A DNA stretch of 64,000 nt from DATFRY01 sp963764695 (lineage in GTDB: Bacteria > Myxococcota_A > Polyangia > Haliangiales > Haliangiaceae), in contig CAVXTW010000014.1 of NCBI GenBank assembly GCA_963764695.1, forward strand, positions 124,001 to 188,000, given 5' to 3'. This document shows positions 8,727 to 16,920 of this stretch, one piece after another (within the stretch, counting starts at the first letter, position 1; each line of letters begins with the position of its first letter). Position numbers and translations under genes: made by a program. Under the pieces are notes generated by a model. That model saw nothing but the letters and a program-made list of their open reading frames with translations. It was not told the origin of the DNA and ran no database searches.

Positions 8727-9157
8727 ATGATGGAGGACCTCGGCGTGCGGGTCCGACGCACCGACGCCATCAGGGCGTTCCTCCGCCTGCAGGCCGAGCG
8801 CGGCAAGCACGCCGAGCTGCTGAACGTGATCACCGACGAGCTGGGTGGCCCGTACGACGGCGTCCTCGCGATGTGCGTGCTGATTCACGTCGGCTTAGAC
8901 CAGATCGACGCGGTCCTCCGCAAGATCGCCGGGTCGCTGCGGCCAGGAGGTGCTTCCTGCTCTCCATGCGCGCGGGGGACGGCGAGACGCACGGCGCCTA
9001 CCACACGGTGTACTGGCGCACCGCCGACTTCACCGCCCGCCTGCAATCCGCCGGATTCCGGGTCGAGTGGGAAACACACAGCATCGACAGCGACGGAGAC
9101 GCCTGGCTGACCTACCTGGCGACGAGGTCCGATCACTCGATGACGAGCACGTCATAG
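8727..9157 (+). pseudogene. SAM-dependent methyltransferase remnant, 5'-truncated and frameshifted
   Basis: The first frame (8727 to about 8950) reads RVRRTDA...GGPYDGVLAMCVLIHV...LRPGG, the middle and late motifs of a class I methyltransferase. At about 8949-8953 the homology moves to another frame, which continues FLLSMRAGDGETHGAYHTVY and ends DGDAWLTYLATR. The glycine-rich SAM-binding motif I that should precede GVRVRRTDA is absent, so perhaps 50 or more codons are lost at the 5' end. The 3' end overlaps the stop of the convergent protease gene. It is divergent from the deleted MocR gene, so both members of this pair are broken. Confidence 0.7.
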
Positions 9158-11229
9158 CGCGTGTCGACGAGCTGCCCGGAGCCGTTCCGGCACTCGATGT
9201 TCGCGAAGAGGCCGTCGGCCGAGTTGCCCCAGTTGACGACGTTGCAGGTCGCGAGGAGGTTGCTGATGGCGGCCACCTGGACGTGCTCGGTCGCGCTGCC
9301 GAGCTTCTGCAGTCCGGCGAAGTTCATCGCGTAGCGGCCCACCGCCGAGCGCGTCGCGGTGATCGCTCCGCCCGAGGAGTTGAACGAGCTGTTGGTGGCC
9401 GGGGTGTACGAGGCGGTCGTCGGCAGGTTGGCCACCGCGAACCCGACGCGCTTGCCCGGCCGACCGCCGGCGATCTGGACCACCGAGAAGCCCTGATTCG
9501 TGGCGGCGCCGGTCCAGTCGTAGCAGCGAACGCGCAGACCGCCGGAGATGCCCGTGAGGTTGTTGCAGCGGCTCCCGCCGCCGCTCCCTGCCGTGACCAG
9601 CTTCGCGCTCCGGGGCGTGTTCCCGGTGCCGAGGAGCACGTCGTATTCGCCGACACCCGCCAGGTGGGTGACCGTGATCGGCTGATTTCCGCTGGTCCAG
9701 CTCCACGCCGGGTTGGGCGGCGGCACCGGTGCTGCCCCGCCCGACATCACGAACGCCGAGGGCGTGGGCACGCTCTGGTTCCCGACCACCATGACCGTGA
9801 ACCGCGAGTCGGCCATGGTCCGCGTTGCCGCGTCGAAGCATCCGACGAGCACGGCCGTCGTGGTCGGCGACGAGCTGTACGTGAGGCTCGAGCAGGAGAT
9901 CGTCGACGATCCGTATGCGGTCACGGCGACGGCCGACGACAGCCCCGGCCCCCAGCCGCGCAGGCCCGCGAACGTCACGTTGTAGATTCCGGCGCTCTGC
10001 CGGGCGATCTGGATGGCCCCGCCCGTGGAGTTGTACGCATACGCGGGATGGGGCGTGTAGCTCGCGGTGGTCGGCGAGTTGGCCCACGCGTAGGCGAAGC
10101 GATCCGGAACCGGGCCCTCGCCGCGGTCGGTCGCGAGCTCGGGCAAGAACGCGGTCTCGAGCTGGCGGGTGGACGCGTTGGTCGTGTAGCTGATGTTGAA
10201 GGCGCCGGGCTGGTGCCTGGTGGGGTCGGGATCTGTGCACAGGCGCGTCTGCTGCCACGACACGTTGCCCTGCGCCACCGGGCCGAGGAGCTCGAGCTGG
10301 TTCTGGGCGTTGCGCTGGAGGACTCCCGAGCCCGACGTACCGTGACAGCCGAACAGGTCGGTGCCGGTGCCCCCCGGCGCGGGCCCGGTGCGCCTGCGAG
10401 CCGTGCCATCGGGCCACGAGATGGACTTGAGCGGCAGGATCGCGTTGGTGCGCGAATCGAGGTAGTGGAAGTTCGACTCCTGGCTCGTCAGCGCCGTGTA
10501 GTGGTTGAAGCGCTCGAGGCTGGAGGACGAATCGGTCGGCATGTACAGGACCTCGTGGAACCAGTACATCTCGACCGGGCCGGTCTCCGGATCGCTGGCA
10601 GCCACGCGCAGCCACGGGGCTTCGCTCGACCGCGAGGGGCAATGGAGCAGCGCGACATCGGCGTCGAAGCTGCTGCAGTTGTGCTTGGGTCCGAACGCCG
10701 AGCTACACCGCGCTCTCACCGAGCAGAAGGTGGTCTGCGACTGATAGCCGGGAATCTCGTCGGCCGACGGGCCGCCGCTGAGCGGTTCGTAGTTCGGAAA
10801 GTTGCCGCTGACGATGCCGGTGAACAGGAGCTGCCAGGTCTCGGCCACGGCGGTGATGTCGTAGGAGTGGACCGCAAGCGAGGCGATCGTCGGCTGGGGC
10901 ACGTTGGTTCCCGAGACACAGTGCGCGGCGGTGACGGCGTAGTGCGGCGCGATGAAGGTCACGCCGCACGTGCCGCGCACCGGGTAGGACGGCGGGAACG
11001 GCGGCCCGGCGTTCGATGGCACCATCTTCTGCGCGCCACGGGTGTCCCGGATCGGGACCTCGACCATCGCGGTGGCCTGCGACGCCGACGAGCCGTCCTG
11101 GACCAGCTCGAAGTGCTCGTCAACCAGACTGGCCTGGACCTCGGAGGCCTGGCTGCCCAGGTCGAGCTCGTCGACACAGCCGGCGACGAAGGGGACCGCA
11201 AGGACCACGGTCGCGATGATCGATTTCAT
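9133..11229 (-). CDS. Secreted trypsin-like serine protease lipoprotein with C-terminal beta repeats
   Basis: The ATG at 11229 gives 698 residues starting MKSIIATVVLAV with a lipobox ending VAGC. A longer frame upstream is Arg-rich and unlikely. The chymotrypsin-fold triad is visible: His in VTAAHCVS, Asp in DADVALLHC and Ser in GTSGSGVL. The C-terminal 300 residues hold three related modules of about 95-105 residues; the first and third share P-TTASYTP, STGGAI/SSGGAI and NVTFAGL/MNFAGL, and the middle one is more diverged. They look like beta-sandwich binding modules. The role is probably extracellular proteolysis; the substrate is unknown. No close operon partner is seen. Confidence 0.85.
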   Translation of the reverse strand: MKSIIATVVLAVPFVAGCVDELDLGSQASEVQASLVDEHFELVQDGSSASQATAMVEVPIRDTRGAQKMVPSNAGPPFPPSYPVRGTCGVTFIAPHYAVTAAHCVSGTNVPQPTIASLAVHSYDITAVAETWQLLFTGIVSGNFPNYEPLSGGPSADEIPGYQSQTTFCSVRARCSSAFGPKHNCSSFDADVALLHCPSRSSEAPWLRVAASDPETGPVEMYWFHEVLYMPTDSSSSLERFNHYTALTSQESNFHYLDSRTNAILPLKSISWPDGTARRRTGPAPGGTGTDLFGCHGTSGSGVLQRNAQNQLELLGPVAQGNVSWQQTRLCTDPDPTRHQPGAFNISYTTNASTRQLETAFLPELATDRGEGPVPDRFAYAWANSPTTASYTPHPAYAYNSTGGAIQIARQSAGIYNVTFAGLRGWGPGLSSAVAVTAYGSSTISCSSLTYSSSPTTTAVLVGCFDAATRTMADSRFTVMVVGNQSVPTPSAFVMSGGAAPVPPPNPAWSWTSGNQPITVTHLAGVGEYDVLLGTGNTPRSAKLVTAGSGGGSRCNNLTGISGGLRVRCYDWTGAATNQGFSVVQIAGGRPGKRVGFAVANLPTTASYTPATNSSFNSSGGAITATRSAVGRYAMNFAGLQKLGSATEHVQVAAISNLLATCNVVNWGNSADGLFANIECRNGSGQLVDTRYDVLVIE

Positions 11230-11408
11230 ACGCGCACCGCTCTGCACGGGTCGTGCCCGGGCAGATCGGCCACAAGTTCTCGTGCGAGCGGGACGCGGAA
11301 GACGGCGGCGTCTTGAAGACACGAGACGAGCGCGCGAACTGTGTGCGCTACCTGCTCGAGCGCACGGGCGCCGATCACTCTTGCGGTTCGTGACCCCGGG
11401 CGGGTGCC

Positions 11409-12542
11409 TCAGGGAGCGAGGATCTCGAAGTCGCCGACGCCCTCGGTCGGGCTCTCCGGGCCGAAGTGGAGGCTGTCGGTGACGGTGCCGTCGAGGAGGA
11501 TGTTGGGGACGTCCGGGTAGTCGCTGACGCCGGAGACGTGGGAGCCGGTGGCCGCCTGGCGACCGACCGCGACCAGGGTGAAGGAAGGCGCGGGATCGCA
11601 GGTGGCGGGGGTCTCGAGGTCGGTGGCGTCAACGCAGAGGGTGGTGCGGTCGTTGCAGGACTCGCCCATGTCGGCCGAGCCCTCGCCGTAGATCGTGGTC
11701 TGGTCGGAGGTGAGCTGGACGCCGCAGAAGCCGACCCCGATGCCGGCGACCGCCATCTCGAGCTGGCCGGCGCTGGAGTCGGCGTGGAGCTGGGTGACTC
11801 CGTAGGAGCAGCCGTCGAACGCGGGTGGCTCGCCGCAGGTCTCCGGGTTGCTGTAGCCGACGCCGTACCACAGCATGATGTCGTACGCGTCGCTGCCCTC
11901 GATCGGCCGGATGCGGGCGGCGAGCCGGGCGGCTCCTCCGGCGACGTAGACGTAGTCGGTGCCGTCCTTGCTGCCGAACTGCATGAAGGCGGGGTCTACC
12001 GCCGTCGGGGTCCCCATCATCCGGTAGCACTGGGCGTAGAACGGCTCACTCTGCCCCCACGGAGTCAGGGTGTACTCGACCGGCTCGAGATCGGCGCACG
12101 CGCGCGGGCTGCCCGTGGCGAAGCCGTTCACCTCGGTGATTCGATCGTCGACAGACGTGAGCAGCTGCTGGACGTCGGTCGGTCCGCCGGTGAAGAAGCG
12201 GTCGCGGAAGGCCTGCGCCGTGAATCCGTTGGGCGGGCCGAGCCTGAGCCGGGCCGACGTGGCGATGAAGCCATCCGGGGTCGCCGCCATGACCGGTGGG
12301 GCGATGAGCGGGATGGCGCTGAAGTCGCCGGCGCCGTCGTCGGCGCCGTCGTCGTCGGCGCTGTCGCCGTCGGCGCTGTCGTCGTCGGTGCTGTCTCCGG
12401 TGTCGTCGCCGACCGCGCCGTCATCGTCGTCGCCGGCGCAGGCGAGGCCGAGCGAGGCGAGGCAGAGCGCTGCGAGCCAGCGGCCTGCTCGCGGGGCCGA
12501 TGAAGCGGGGCGGAACAACGGTGTGCTCGCGGGTCGGTTCAT
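11409..12542 (-). CDS. Lipoprotein of unknown function with Asp-rich linker
   Basis: A 377-residue lipoprotein. Its signal peptide is long (a basic N-region to about residue 20, then LAALCLASLGLACAG with the lipidated Cys near 35). An extremely acidic linker of Asp, Ser, Gly and Ala (about 37-75) is followed by a globular domain of about 300 residues with several Cys that could form disulfides (CYRMMG, CGEPP, CSYGV, CGVQL, CNDRTT). Acidic linkers after the lipobox are common in myxobacterial surface lipoproteins. I do not recognise the folded domain. The gene is preceded by an unrelated 135-base gap. Confidence 0.75.
   Translation of the reverse strand: MNRPASTPLFRPASSAPRAGRWLAALCLASLGLACAGDDDDGAVGDDTGDSTDDDSADGDSADDDGADDGAGDFSAIPLIAPPVMAATPDGFIATSARLRLGPPNGFTAQAFRDRFFTGGPTDVQQLLTSVDDRITEVNGFATGSPRACADLEPVEYTLTPWGQSEPFYAQCYRMMGTPTAVDPAFMQFGSKDGTDYVYVAGGAARLAARIRPIEGSDAYDIMLWYGVGYSNPETCGEPPAFDGCSYGVTQLHADSSAGQLEMAVAGIGVGFCGVQLTSDQTTIYGEGSADMGESCNDRTTLCVDATDLETPATCDPAPSFTLVAVGRQAATGSHVSGVSDYPDVPNILLDGTVTDSLHFGPESPTEGVGDFEILAP
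12329..12430 (-). repeat. Low-complexity GTCGTC/GCCGTC repeat encoding the Asp-rich linker
   Basis: The plus strand is an imperfect run of GTCGTCGGCGCTGTC-type units; on the coding strand it encodes Asp-Asp-Ala-Asp/Ser-Asp units of the lipoprotein linker. Such repeats can change length by slippage, so linker length may vary between strains. Confidence 0.7.
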
Positions 12543-12677
12543 GCCTGCAGGTCATCGGCCGCGAGCGGCCTCCCTGAAGGGAAATGGCGGCGGATCGGCG
12601 GGCGCTGACCCGGAGGGGCCCGCGATGGGTGACCTTGGCCCGGAGTTTCTGGATCCCGGACGGCGCGAGGTTGCGCG

Positions 12678-13181
12678 CTACTTGCGGAAGCCCGCCATGA
12701 ACCGGTGGATCTCGTCGTGCGCCGCCCCCTGCTCGACGATGAACGCGCGCGAGCCGGACGGCGTCTTGATGTTGAACGCCCCGGTGCCCTTGTTGCGATC
12801 GGGGCCGTGGGACGCGGTGTCGGCCTCGAGCCGCTCGATCCGCCGCCACAGCTCGGCGATGCGCGCGTCGTCGGCCGGGAAGACGGCCTTGTGCGGCTCG
12901 CCGCCGCTGTAGCTCCCCGTGCTGCTCATCTCCGGCGTGACCGGTACGTACTCGAACGACACCTCGCCGCCCGCCTTCGCCTGTGAGAAGTGGTAGACGT
13001 TCGCCGCCCCGTCGCCGTAGTGAAGGCTCCAGGGGGTCTCTGTCTCGGTGTCCCTCATCTTCGGTTCCCCCTCCGTGCCGGACGCGGCCGCGCTCGTGCT
13101 CGTCGGCTCGCCCCTGGTGCCGGACGATGAGCCGCAGGCCATGGTGAGCGCCGCGACGAACGCTGCGTGTCTCAATCTCAC
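12678..13181 (-). CDS. Small lipoprotein of unknown function
   Basis: A 167-residue protein with a short signal peptide (MRLRHAAFVAALTMAC) and a Cys at 16, then a Ser/Thr/Ala/Glu-rich linker to about residue 45. The mature part contains a segment with alternating Tyr/Phe and charged residues (about 50-85) and a helical region near 105-120 (IAELWRRIERLEAD). It starts four bases inside the end of the upstream M28 peptidase frame, so the two are probably co-transcribed. I do not recognise the family. Confidence 0.7.
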   Translation of the reverse strand: MRLRHAAFVAALTMACGSSSGTRGEPTSTSAAASGTEGEPKMRDTETETPWSLHYGDGAANVYHFSQAKAGGEVSFEYVPVTPEMSSTGSYSGGEPHKAVFPADDARIAELWRRIERLEADTASHGPDRNKGTGAFNIKTPSGSRAFIVEQGAAHDEIHRFMAGFRK

Positions 13182-14230
13182 CCGGCTATTCTAGGGCATC
13201 GGCGACGGTCGCGGCCGCTGTCTCGACGACCTTCGCGACGAACGCTGCGTCGATCGAGTCGAACCGAATCCGCGCCCTCTGCGCAGTGGTAGCGCGGGTT
13301 CCGGAAGTTGGCCGTGTCGGTGAGCATCATGGCCGGGACGTCGCGCCGCCAGAACGGGGCGTGATCCGATCGCTGCAGATTCCGCGCGGCGAAGGCGTTC
13401 TTCAGCCGATCCGGGACCTCGAGCCGCACGACGGGCAGGTCTCGCCCGGCGCCATGCGCGGCGAACGCCTCGGCGGCGCCGCGGGCGCGCTGGTCGTGGA
13501 TCACCGCCAGGAAGTCGCCGCGGTTCTGGTTCGCCTCGATCTGGCGCAGCGCATCCGGGAAGAGATCCCCGAGCCCGGGCGGGACGGCCTGGGTCCCCGG
13601 CTCATGGGCGGCGTACCCGATCATCTCGAACACGACGACCAGGTCGAGCGCCCCCGGGTCCTCCAGCGCCGCGGCGTACGCGCTCGAGCCGACCAGTCCT
13701 CTCTCCTCCTCGTCCCAGCATGCAACCGCCAGGGTGCGTCCGGCCTTCGTCCCGGCGAACATGCGGGCCAGCTCGAGGGTGGCGGCGACGCCTGTCGCGT
13801 TGTCGTCGGCGCCGGCGCAGTCCGGGGTCGAGTCGTAGTGTGCCGAGACGAGCACCACATCGTCCGGGCGCTCGCCGCCGGCGCGCGTGCCGACCACGTT
13901 GACGCCGCTCCCGTACGACACTCGCGCGACCTGGTAACCGAGCTCCTCGAGGCGCGTCGCGCAGAGATCCTGCACCAGCCGCCAGTGCGCCGAGCCGGGC
14001 GGGCGCGGACGCGCAATCAGCGCGAGGTCGCGCGCGAAGCCGGCGGCGTCCACATCGAGCGGCCCGCGATCTGCGACTCGCGACGGTCCGGGCGGAGGAA
14101 GCGACGGTGCTTCCCGGCCACGGCCGCACGCCACCAGCCCCAGCGAGAGCGACAGGAGCCACGTCACCGGCACCCGGAAATGCGCCGGGCCCGGAGTCTC
14201 TGCGAGAGCGCCCTCGAGCGGCCCGGTCAC
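13178..14230 (-). CDS. M28-family zinc aminopeptidase lipoprotein, 3' end frameshifted
   Basis: Zinc-dependent exopeptidase. Metal ligands of the family are visible: His in SAHYDS, Asp in GADDNATG, a Glu pair in DEEERGL, an acidic residue in FEMIGY and the final His in NPRYH. A lipobox (LGLVACG) follows a hydrophobic stretch; the GTGs near 14173 and 14167 are better starts for a signal peptide than the ATG at 14230. After NPRYH the frame becomes Arg-rich. The alternative frame reads FDSIDAAFVAKVVE and ends DALE-stop at 13186, the normal end for this family. A one-base indel near 13270-13285 is therefore likely. All ligands lie before it, so activity might survive. Confidence 0.8.
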   Translation of the reverse strand: MTGPLEGALAETPGPAHFRVPVTWLLSLSLGLVACGRGREAPSLPPPGPSRVADRGPLDVDAAGFARDLALIARPRPPGSAHWRLVQDLCATRLEELGYQVARVSYGSGVNVVGTRAGGERPDDVVLVSAHYDSTPDCAGADDNATGVAATLELARMFAGTKAGRTLAVACWDEEERGLVGSSAYAAALEDPGALDLVVVFEMIGYAAHEPGTQAVPPGLGDLFPDALRQIEANQNRGDFLAVIHDQRARGAAEAFAAHGAGRDLPVVRLEVPDRLKNAFAARNLQRSDHAPFWRRDVPAMMLTDTANFRNPRYHCAEGADSVRLDRRSVRREGRRDSGRDRRRCPRIAG

Positions 14231-14316
14231 ATGCCCGTTACAGCAGAGTCATGCCCACGGCGCAAGGGTCCGGGTTCCGCGGGACGACGGCCCGCGGTCG
14301 GCGTATCGTCGAGCAG

Positions 14317-14907
14317 GTGTCGCCCCAATCCGACGCGCCCGACATCGCCGTGTTGATCGCCAGGTTGGGCGTCGATCTGACCGATGATGCCCTCGACGAG
14401 CTCGTGTCGCTCGGTGAGCCGTGCATCGAGCCACTGCTCGCGACGCTGCAGTCCTCGGCGGAGCCGGAGCGCGTGCGCGAGATGGCGGCGATCGGCCTGG
14501 GACGCATCGCGCCCGGGGGAGTCGCGTGTCTGCTCGAGGCGCTCGACGGCGACGACGACGAGCTGGCCAATCTGGCGGCGTGGGGGCTGCGCTGGCCGCC
14601 GCGCTCCAGGCTCGCGGAGCCGGTCCTCGGGGCGATGCTCGCGCATCCCGACGCGCGCCGCCGGCTGCGCGGGCTGCGTGGTCTCGGATACATCGGCGTC
14701 AACCTGACCGCGCTCGATCCGCGGATCCTCGAGTGTGCGCGCCATGACGAGCCGCGCATCCGGGTGGCCGCGTTCGCGGTGATCGAGCGGGTCGGGCTGG
14801 ACGCCCCCGGCGTGCGCGAGGTGCTCGACGAGGGGCTGGCCGACCCGGACAGCGCCGTCCGCGAAGCCGCGAAGAACGCCCTCGCTTCAGGAGACGACTT
14901 CCGATGA
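14317..14907 (+). CDS. HEAT-repeat protein
   Basis: About 196 residues from a GTG at 14317; an ATG at 14251 is an alternative start with a less protein-like extension. The product is a series of about 30-residue helical repeats of HEAT/PBS-lyase type, for example IGLGRIAPGGVACLLEALD and VREAAKNAL at the end. It probably acts as a protein-protein interaction scaffold in the cytoplasm. Its stop overlaps the next start (ATGA), indicating co-translation with the VOC protein. Confidence 0.75.
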   Translation: MSPQSDAPDIAVLIARLGVDLTDDALDELVSLGEPCIEPLLATLQSSAEPERVREMAAIGLGRIAPGGVACLLEALDGDDDELANLAAWGLRWPPRSRLAEPVLGAMLAHPDARRRLRGLRGLGYIGVNLTALDPRILECARHDEPRIRVAAFAVIERVGLDAPGVREVLDEGLADPDSAVREAAKNALASGDDFR

Positions 14908-15338
14908 CCTTCATCATGCCTGCGCTGGTCCCCGAGCTCGAGGTGGCCGACCTGGACCGGTCGCTGGCCGTCTATCTGGACGTTCTCGGTTTCAGGTGTC
15001 ACGCGAGCCGGCCGGAGGAGCGGTTCGCCTATCTCGTCCGCGAGGCGGCTCACCTCATGCTCGAGGAGGCCACGGGGCCCGGCAGACGGTTCCACGCGGC
15101 TCCCCTGGAGCATCCGTTCGGCCGCGGCGTGAACTTCCAGATCGAGACGTCGGACGTCAACGCGCTGCACGCCGATGTTCGACGCTCCGACCTGACCATC
15201 AGCCGCCCGCTGGAGGAGCGCTGGTATCGACACGACCAGATCGAGTGGGGCAATCGACAGTTCGTCGTGGCCGATCTCGACGGCTATCTGCTGCGTTTCT
15301 TCACCAGTCTCGGCAACCGACCGGCACGCTCGCCATAG
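14904..15338 (+). CDS. VOC-superfamily (glyoxalase/bleomycin-resistance-like) protein
   Basis: A 144-residue protein with the beta-alpha-beta-beta-beta topology of the VOC fold. It starts PALVPELEVADLDRSLAVY, with the FY-L-GF strand-helix pattern typical of bleomycin-binding-like members, and ends VVADLDGYLLRFF. The family covers dioxygenases, isomerases and drug-binding proteins, so the reaction cannot be assigned. AGGAG 11 bases upstream supports the ATG. It is the first of three unrelated VOC genes in the window. Confidence 0.85.
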   Translation: MTFIMPALVPELEVADLDRSLAVYLDVLGFRCHASRPEERFAYLVREAAHLMLEEATGPGRRFHAAPLEHPFGRGVNFQIETSDVNALHADVRRSDLTISRPLEERWYRHDQIEWGNRQFVVADLDGYLLRFFTSLGNRPARSP

Positions 15339-15350
15339 GTCGCCGTCGCC

Positions 15351-15839
15351 TCAGCGAGGAGATCGCTCCAGCGCCGCCTGGACCAGCGCGCGCGCCTTCT
15401 CGATCGTCAGTCTGCCTTCCACGATCCCGACCACCTGTCCGTTCGCATCGAGGATGTAGGTGGTCGGGAAGACGCGGCGCGGAAACGCCCTCGTCATTCC
15501 GCCATTGCCATAGACGATGTACTGCGTGAAGGCCCGCGGATTCTTGCGCAGCCATCGCGCGACCCGCGGAGGTCCCTCGAAATCGTCGTTGTCGTTGACG
15601 GCGAGCAGCACCACGCGTCCCTCGTACTCCCCCGCCACCCTCACCAGCGCGGGGATCTCGTCCATGCACGGCTGGCACCAGGTCGCCCAGTAGTTGAGGA
15701 TCACCACCTTGCCGCGCAGCGATTCGATCTTCACCACCACGTCGCCGCCATGCCGGGTGACCGCCGGCGGCGACGTCGCGCACGCGCCGGCCAGCGCCAG
15801 CAGGGCGAGCACGGCAGCCGGCACGCGCATCCTCGCCAT
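15351..15839 (-). CDS. TlpA/ResA-like thioredoxin lipoprotein
   Basis: A 162-residue periplasmic thiol-disulfide oxidoreductase. The signal peptide ends in LALAGAC with Cys20 as lipidation site. The thioredoxin active site WATWCQPCMDE has Cys55 and Cys58. FPTTYILD (residues about 124-131) supplies the conserved cis-Pro segment. The frame stays open to 16466, but that extension is shadow sequence; the ATG at 15839 gives a proper signal peptide. It probably keeps a cytochrome or other envelope thiol reduced; no partner gene is adjacent. Confidence 0.9.
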   Translation of the reverse strand: MARMRVPAAVLALLALAGACATSPPAVTRHGGDVVVKIESLRGKVVILNYWATWCQPCMDEIPALVRVAGEYEGRVVLLAVNDNDDFEGPPRVARWLRKNPRAFTQYIVYGNGGMTRAFPRRVFPTTYILDANGQVVGIVEGRLTIEKARALVQAALERSPR

Positions 15840-15956
15840 CGCCGGCCATCCTACACCCCCGTGTGACCGCGAGCAGGAATACCAATCACGCCCTGCGGTG
15901 CCTCCACGACGCCGGCTCCGGCGAGCGCGGCGCGACCTGTCGCGCTGGCCCCACCG

Positions 15957-16235
15957 ATGAACAGTCTCTCCTTCTATGTGGGGAGCTGGCAGTGCGATGG
16001 GACGTCCTTCGCAACCCAGGGACAGTCGAAGGAGGAGCACTGGAAGGCCAGGATGGAGGTCGCGCCCGGCTGGACCGGGTCTCACATGGTGTGGACGCCG
16101 GAAGCCGCGCAGGAGAAGTACCACGCCACCTTCACCAAGCTCGGCGAGGACAGGTACGCGCATCTCGTGGTCGCGGACACCGACCACGGCGAGGAGAAGG
16201 TCTGGGAGAAGGTCTGCACCAAGGTTCGTTCCTGA
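15957..16235 (+). CDS. Short DUF1579-like protein, possibly internally deleted
   Basis: A 92-residue frame. The first about 40 residues (LSFYVGSWQCDGTSF...EHWKARMEVAPG) resemble the start of DUF1579-type lipocalin-like proteins. The rest (WTGSHMVWTP...HATFTKLGEDRYAH...WEKVCTKV) resembles the end of the same fold. The central strands expected between VAPG and the second half seem missing, since family members are usually about 140-150 residues. It may be an in-frame deletion product. No signal peptide is visible. The family recognition is from memory and only moderately certain. Confidence 0.55.
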   Translation: MNSLSFYVGSWQCDGTSFATQGQSKEEHWKARMEVAPGWTGSHMVWTPEAAQEKYHATFTKLGEDRYAHLVVADTDHGEEKVWEKVCTKVRS

Positions 16236-16254
16236 CAGCGCCGAAGCGACCTGG

Positions 16255-16825
16255 TCAGGCGCCTTGTGGCCTGCCACCGCGAGTCGGCCACCCGGCACAC
16301 GGCACGACTTCGAACCCACGGCCGGGAAAGACCTTGTCCATGAAGAATTCGTGCACGGCGGGGTCGCCGTCCGCGCAGCCATCGCGGAGCACGGTGACCT
16401 GATAGCCCCGATCGGCTGCGTCGTAACAGGTAGCGGCGACCATTGCGCTGGTGGCCACTCCGGCAACGGCGATCGGTATCGACGGCGTGGGCACGCAGCA
16501 CGAGATCCAGGTCTGTCCCGGCAAAGGCGCTTGCCCGGCGCTTCAGCACGACGACGTCCTCGGCCTGCACGGGTAGGTCGACCTCGGTTCCGGGCGTCCC
16601 CTCGTGGAAGAGATCCCCCGCATCGAAGAACGTGGAGACCAGCGAGTTACCCGGCGGGAGATCCGCCCGGTTGACGCGAAACGCGATGCGTACGAACACC
16701 ACCAGCACGCCGGCCGTTCTGGCGCGCGGCAGGAGGTCGGTCAGCAGCGGAACGACCTGCCGCGCGAACGGGTAAGCGCCCGTGATGCCGCGCTGGATGT
16801 CACCGATGATCAGTGCGGTTGTCAT
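16255..16825 (-). pseudogene. Isochorismatase-family cysteine hydrolase, frameshifted
   Basis: The first frame, from the ATG at 16825, reads LIIGDIQRGITG (family Asp near residue 9) and VVLKRRASAFAGTDLDLVL (family Lys). At about 16470-16490 the homology jumps to another frame: IAVAGVATSAMVAATCYDAADRGYQV, ending near 16255. Together the pieces give a complete domain of about 190 residues, broken by one apparent indel. In the part corresponding to the usual catalytic-cysteine position the residue is Met (TSAMV), as in some non-cysteine members, so activity would be doubtful even without the frameshift. Confidence 0.75.
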
Positions 16826-16920
16826 GACGTCAGGCCCCCTCGGGTCGTTCCATGATAGCAGCGAGGGCCAGCGGGCGGCCCGGTTGACCGCCAGGAGTTG
16901 TCTGTCTACGGTCAGTGCTC

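Noticed and set aside
8129..9157. 342-codon plus-strand frame as one gene
   Set aside because: Only its last about 70 codons match a methyltransferase; the earlier part is antisense to the MocR remnant.
8950..11316. 788-codon plus-strand open frame
   Set aside because: It is the antisense of the serine protease gene, which has a signal peptide, triad and repeats. The plus-strand product is Arg/Gly/Ala-rich with no recognisable domain.
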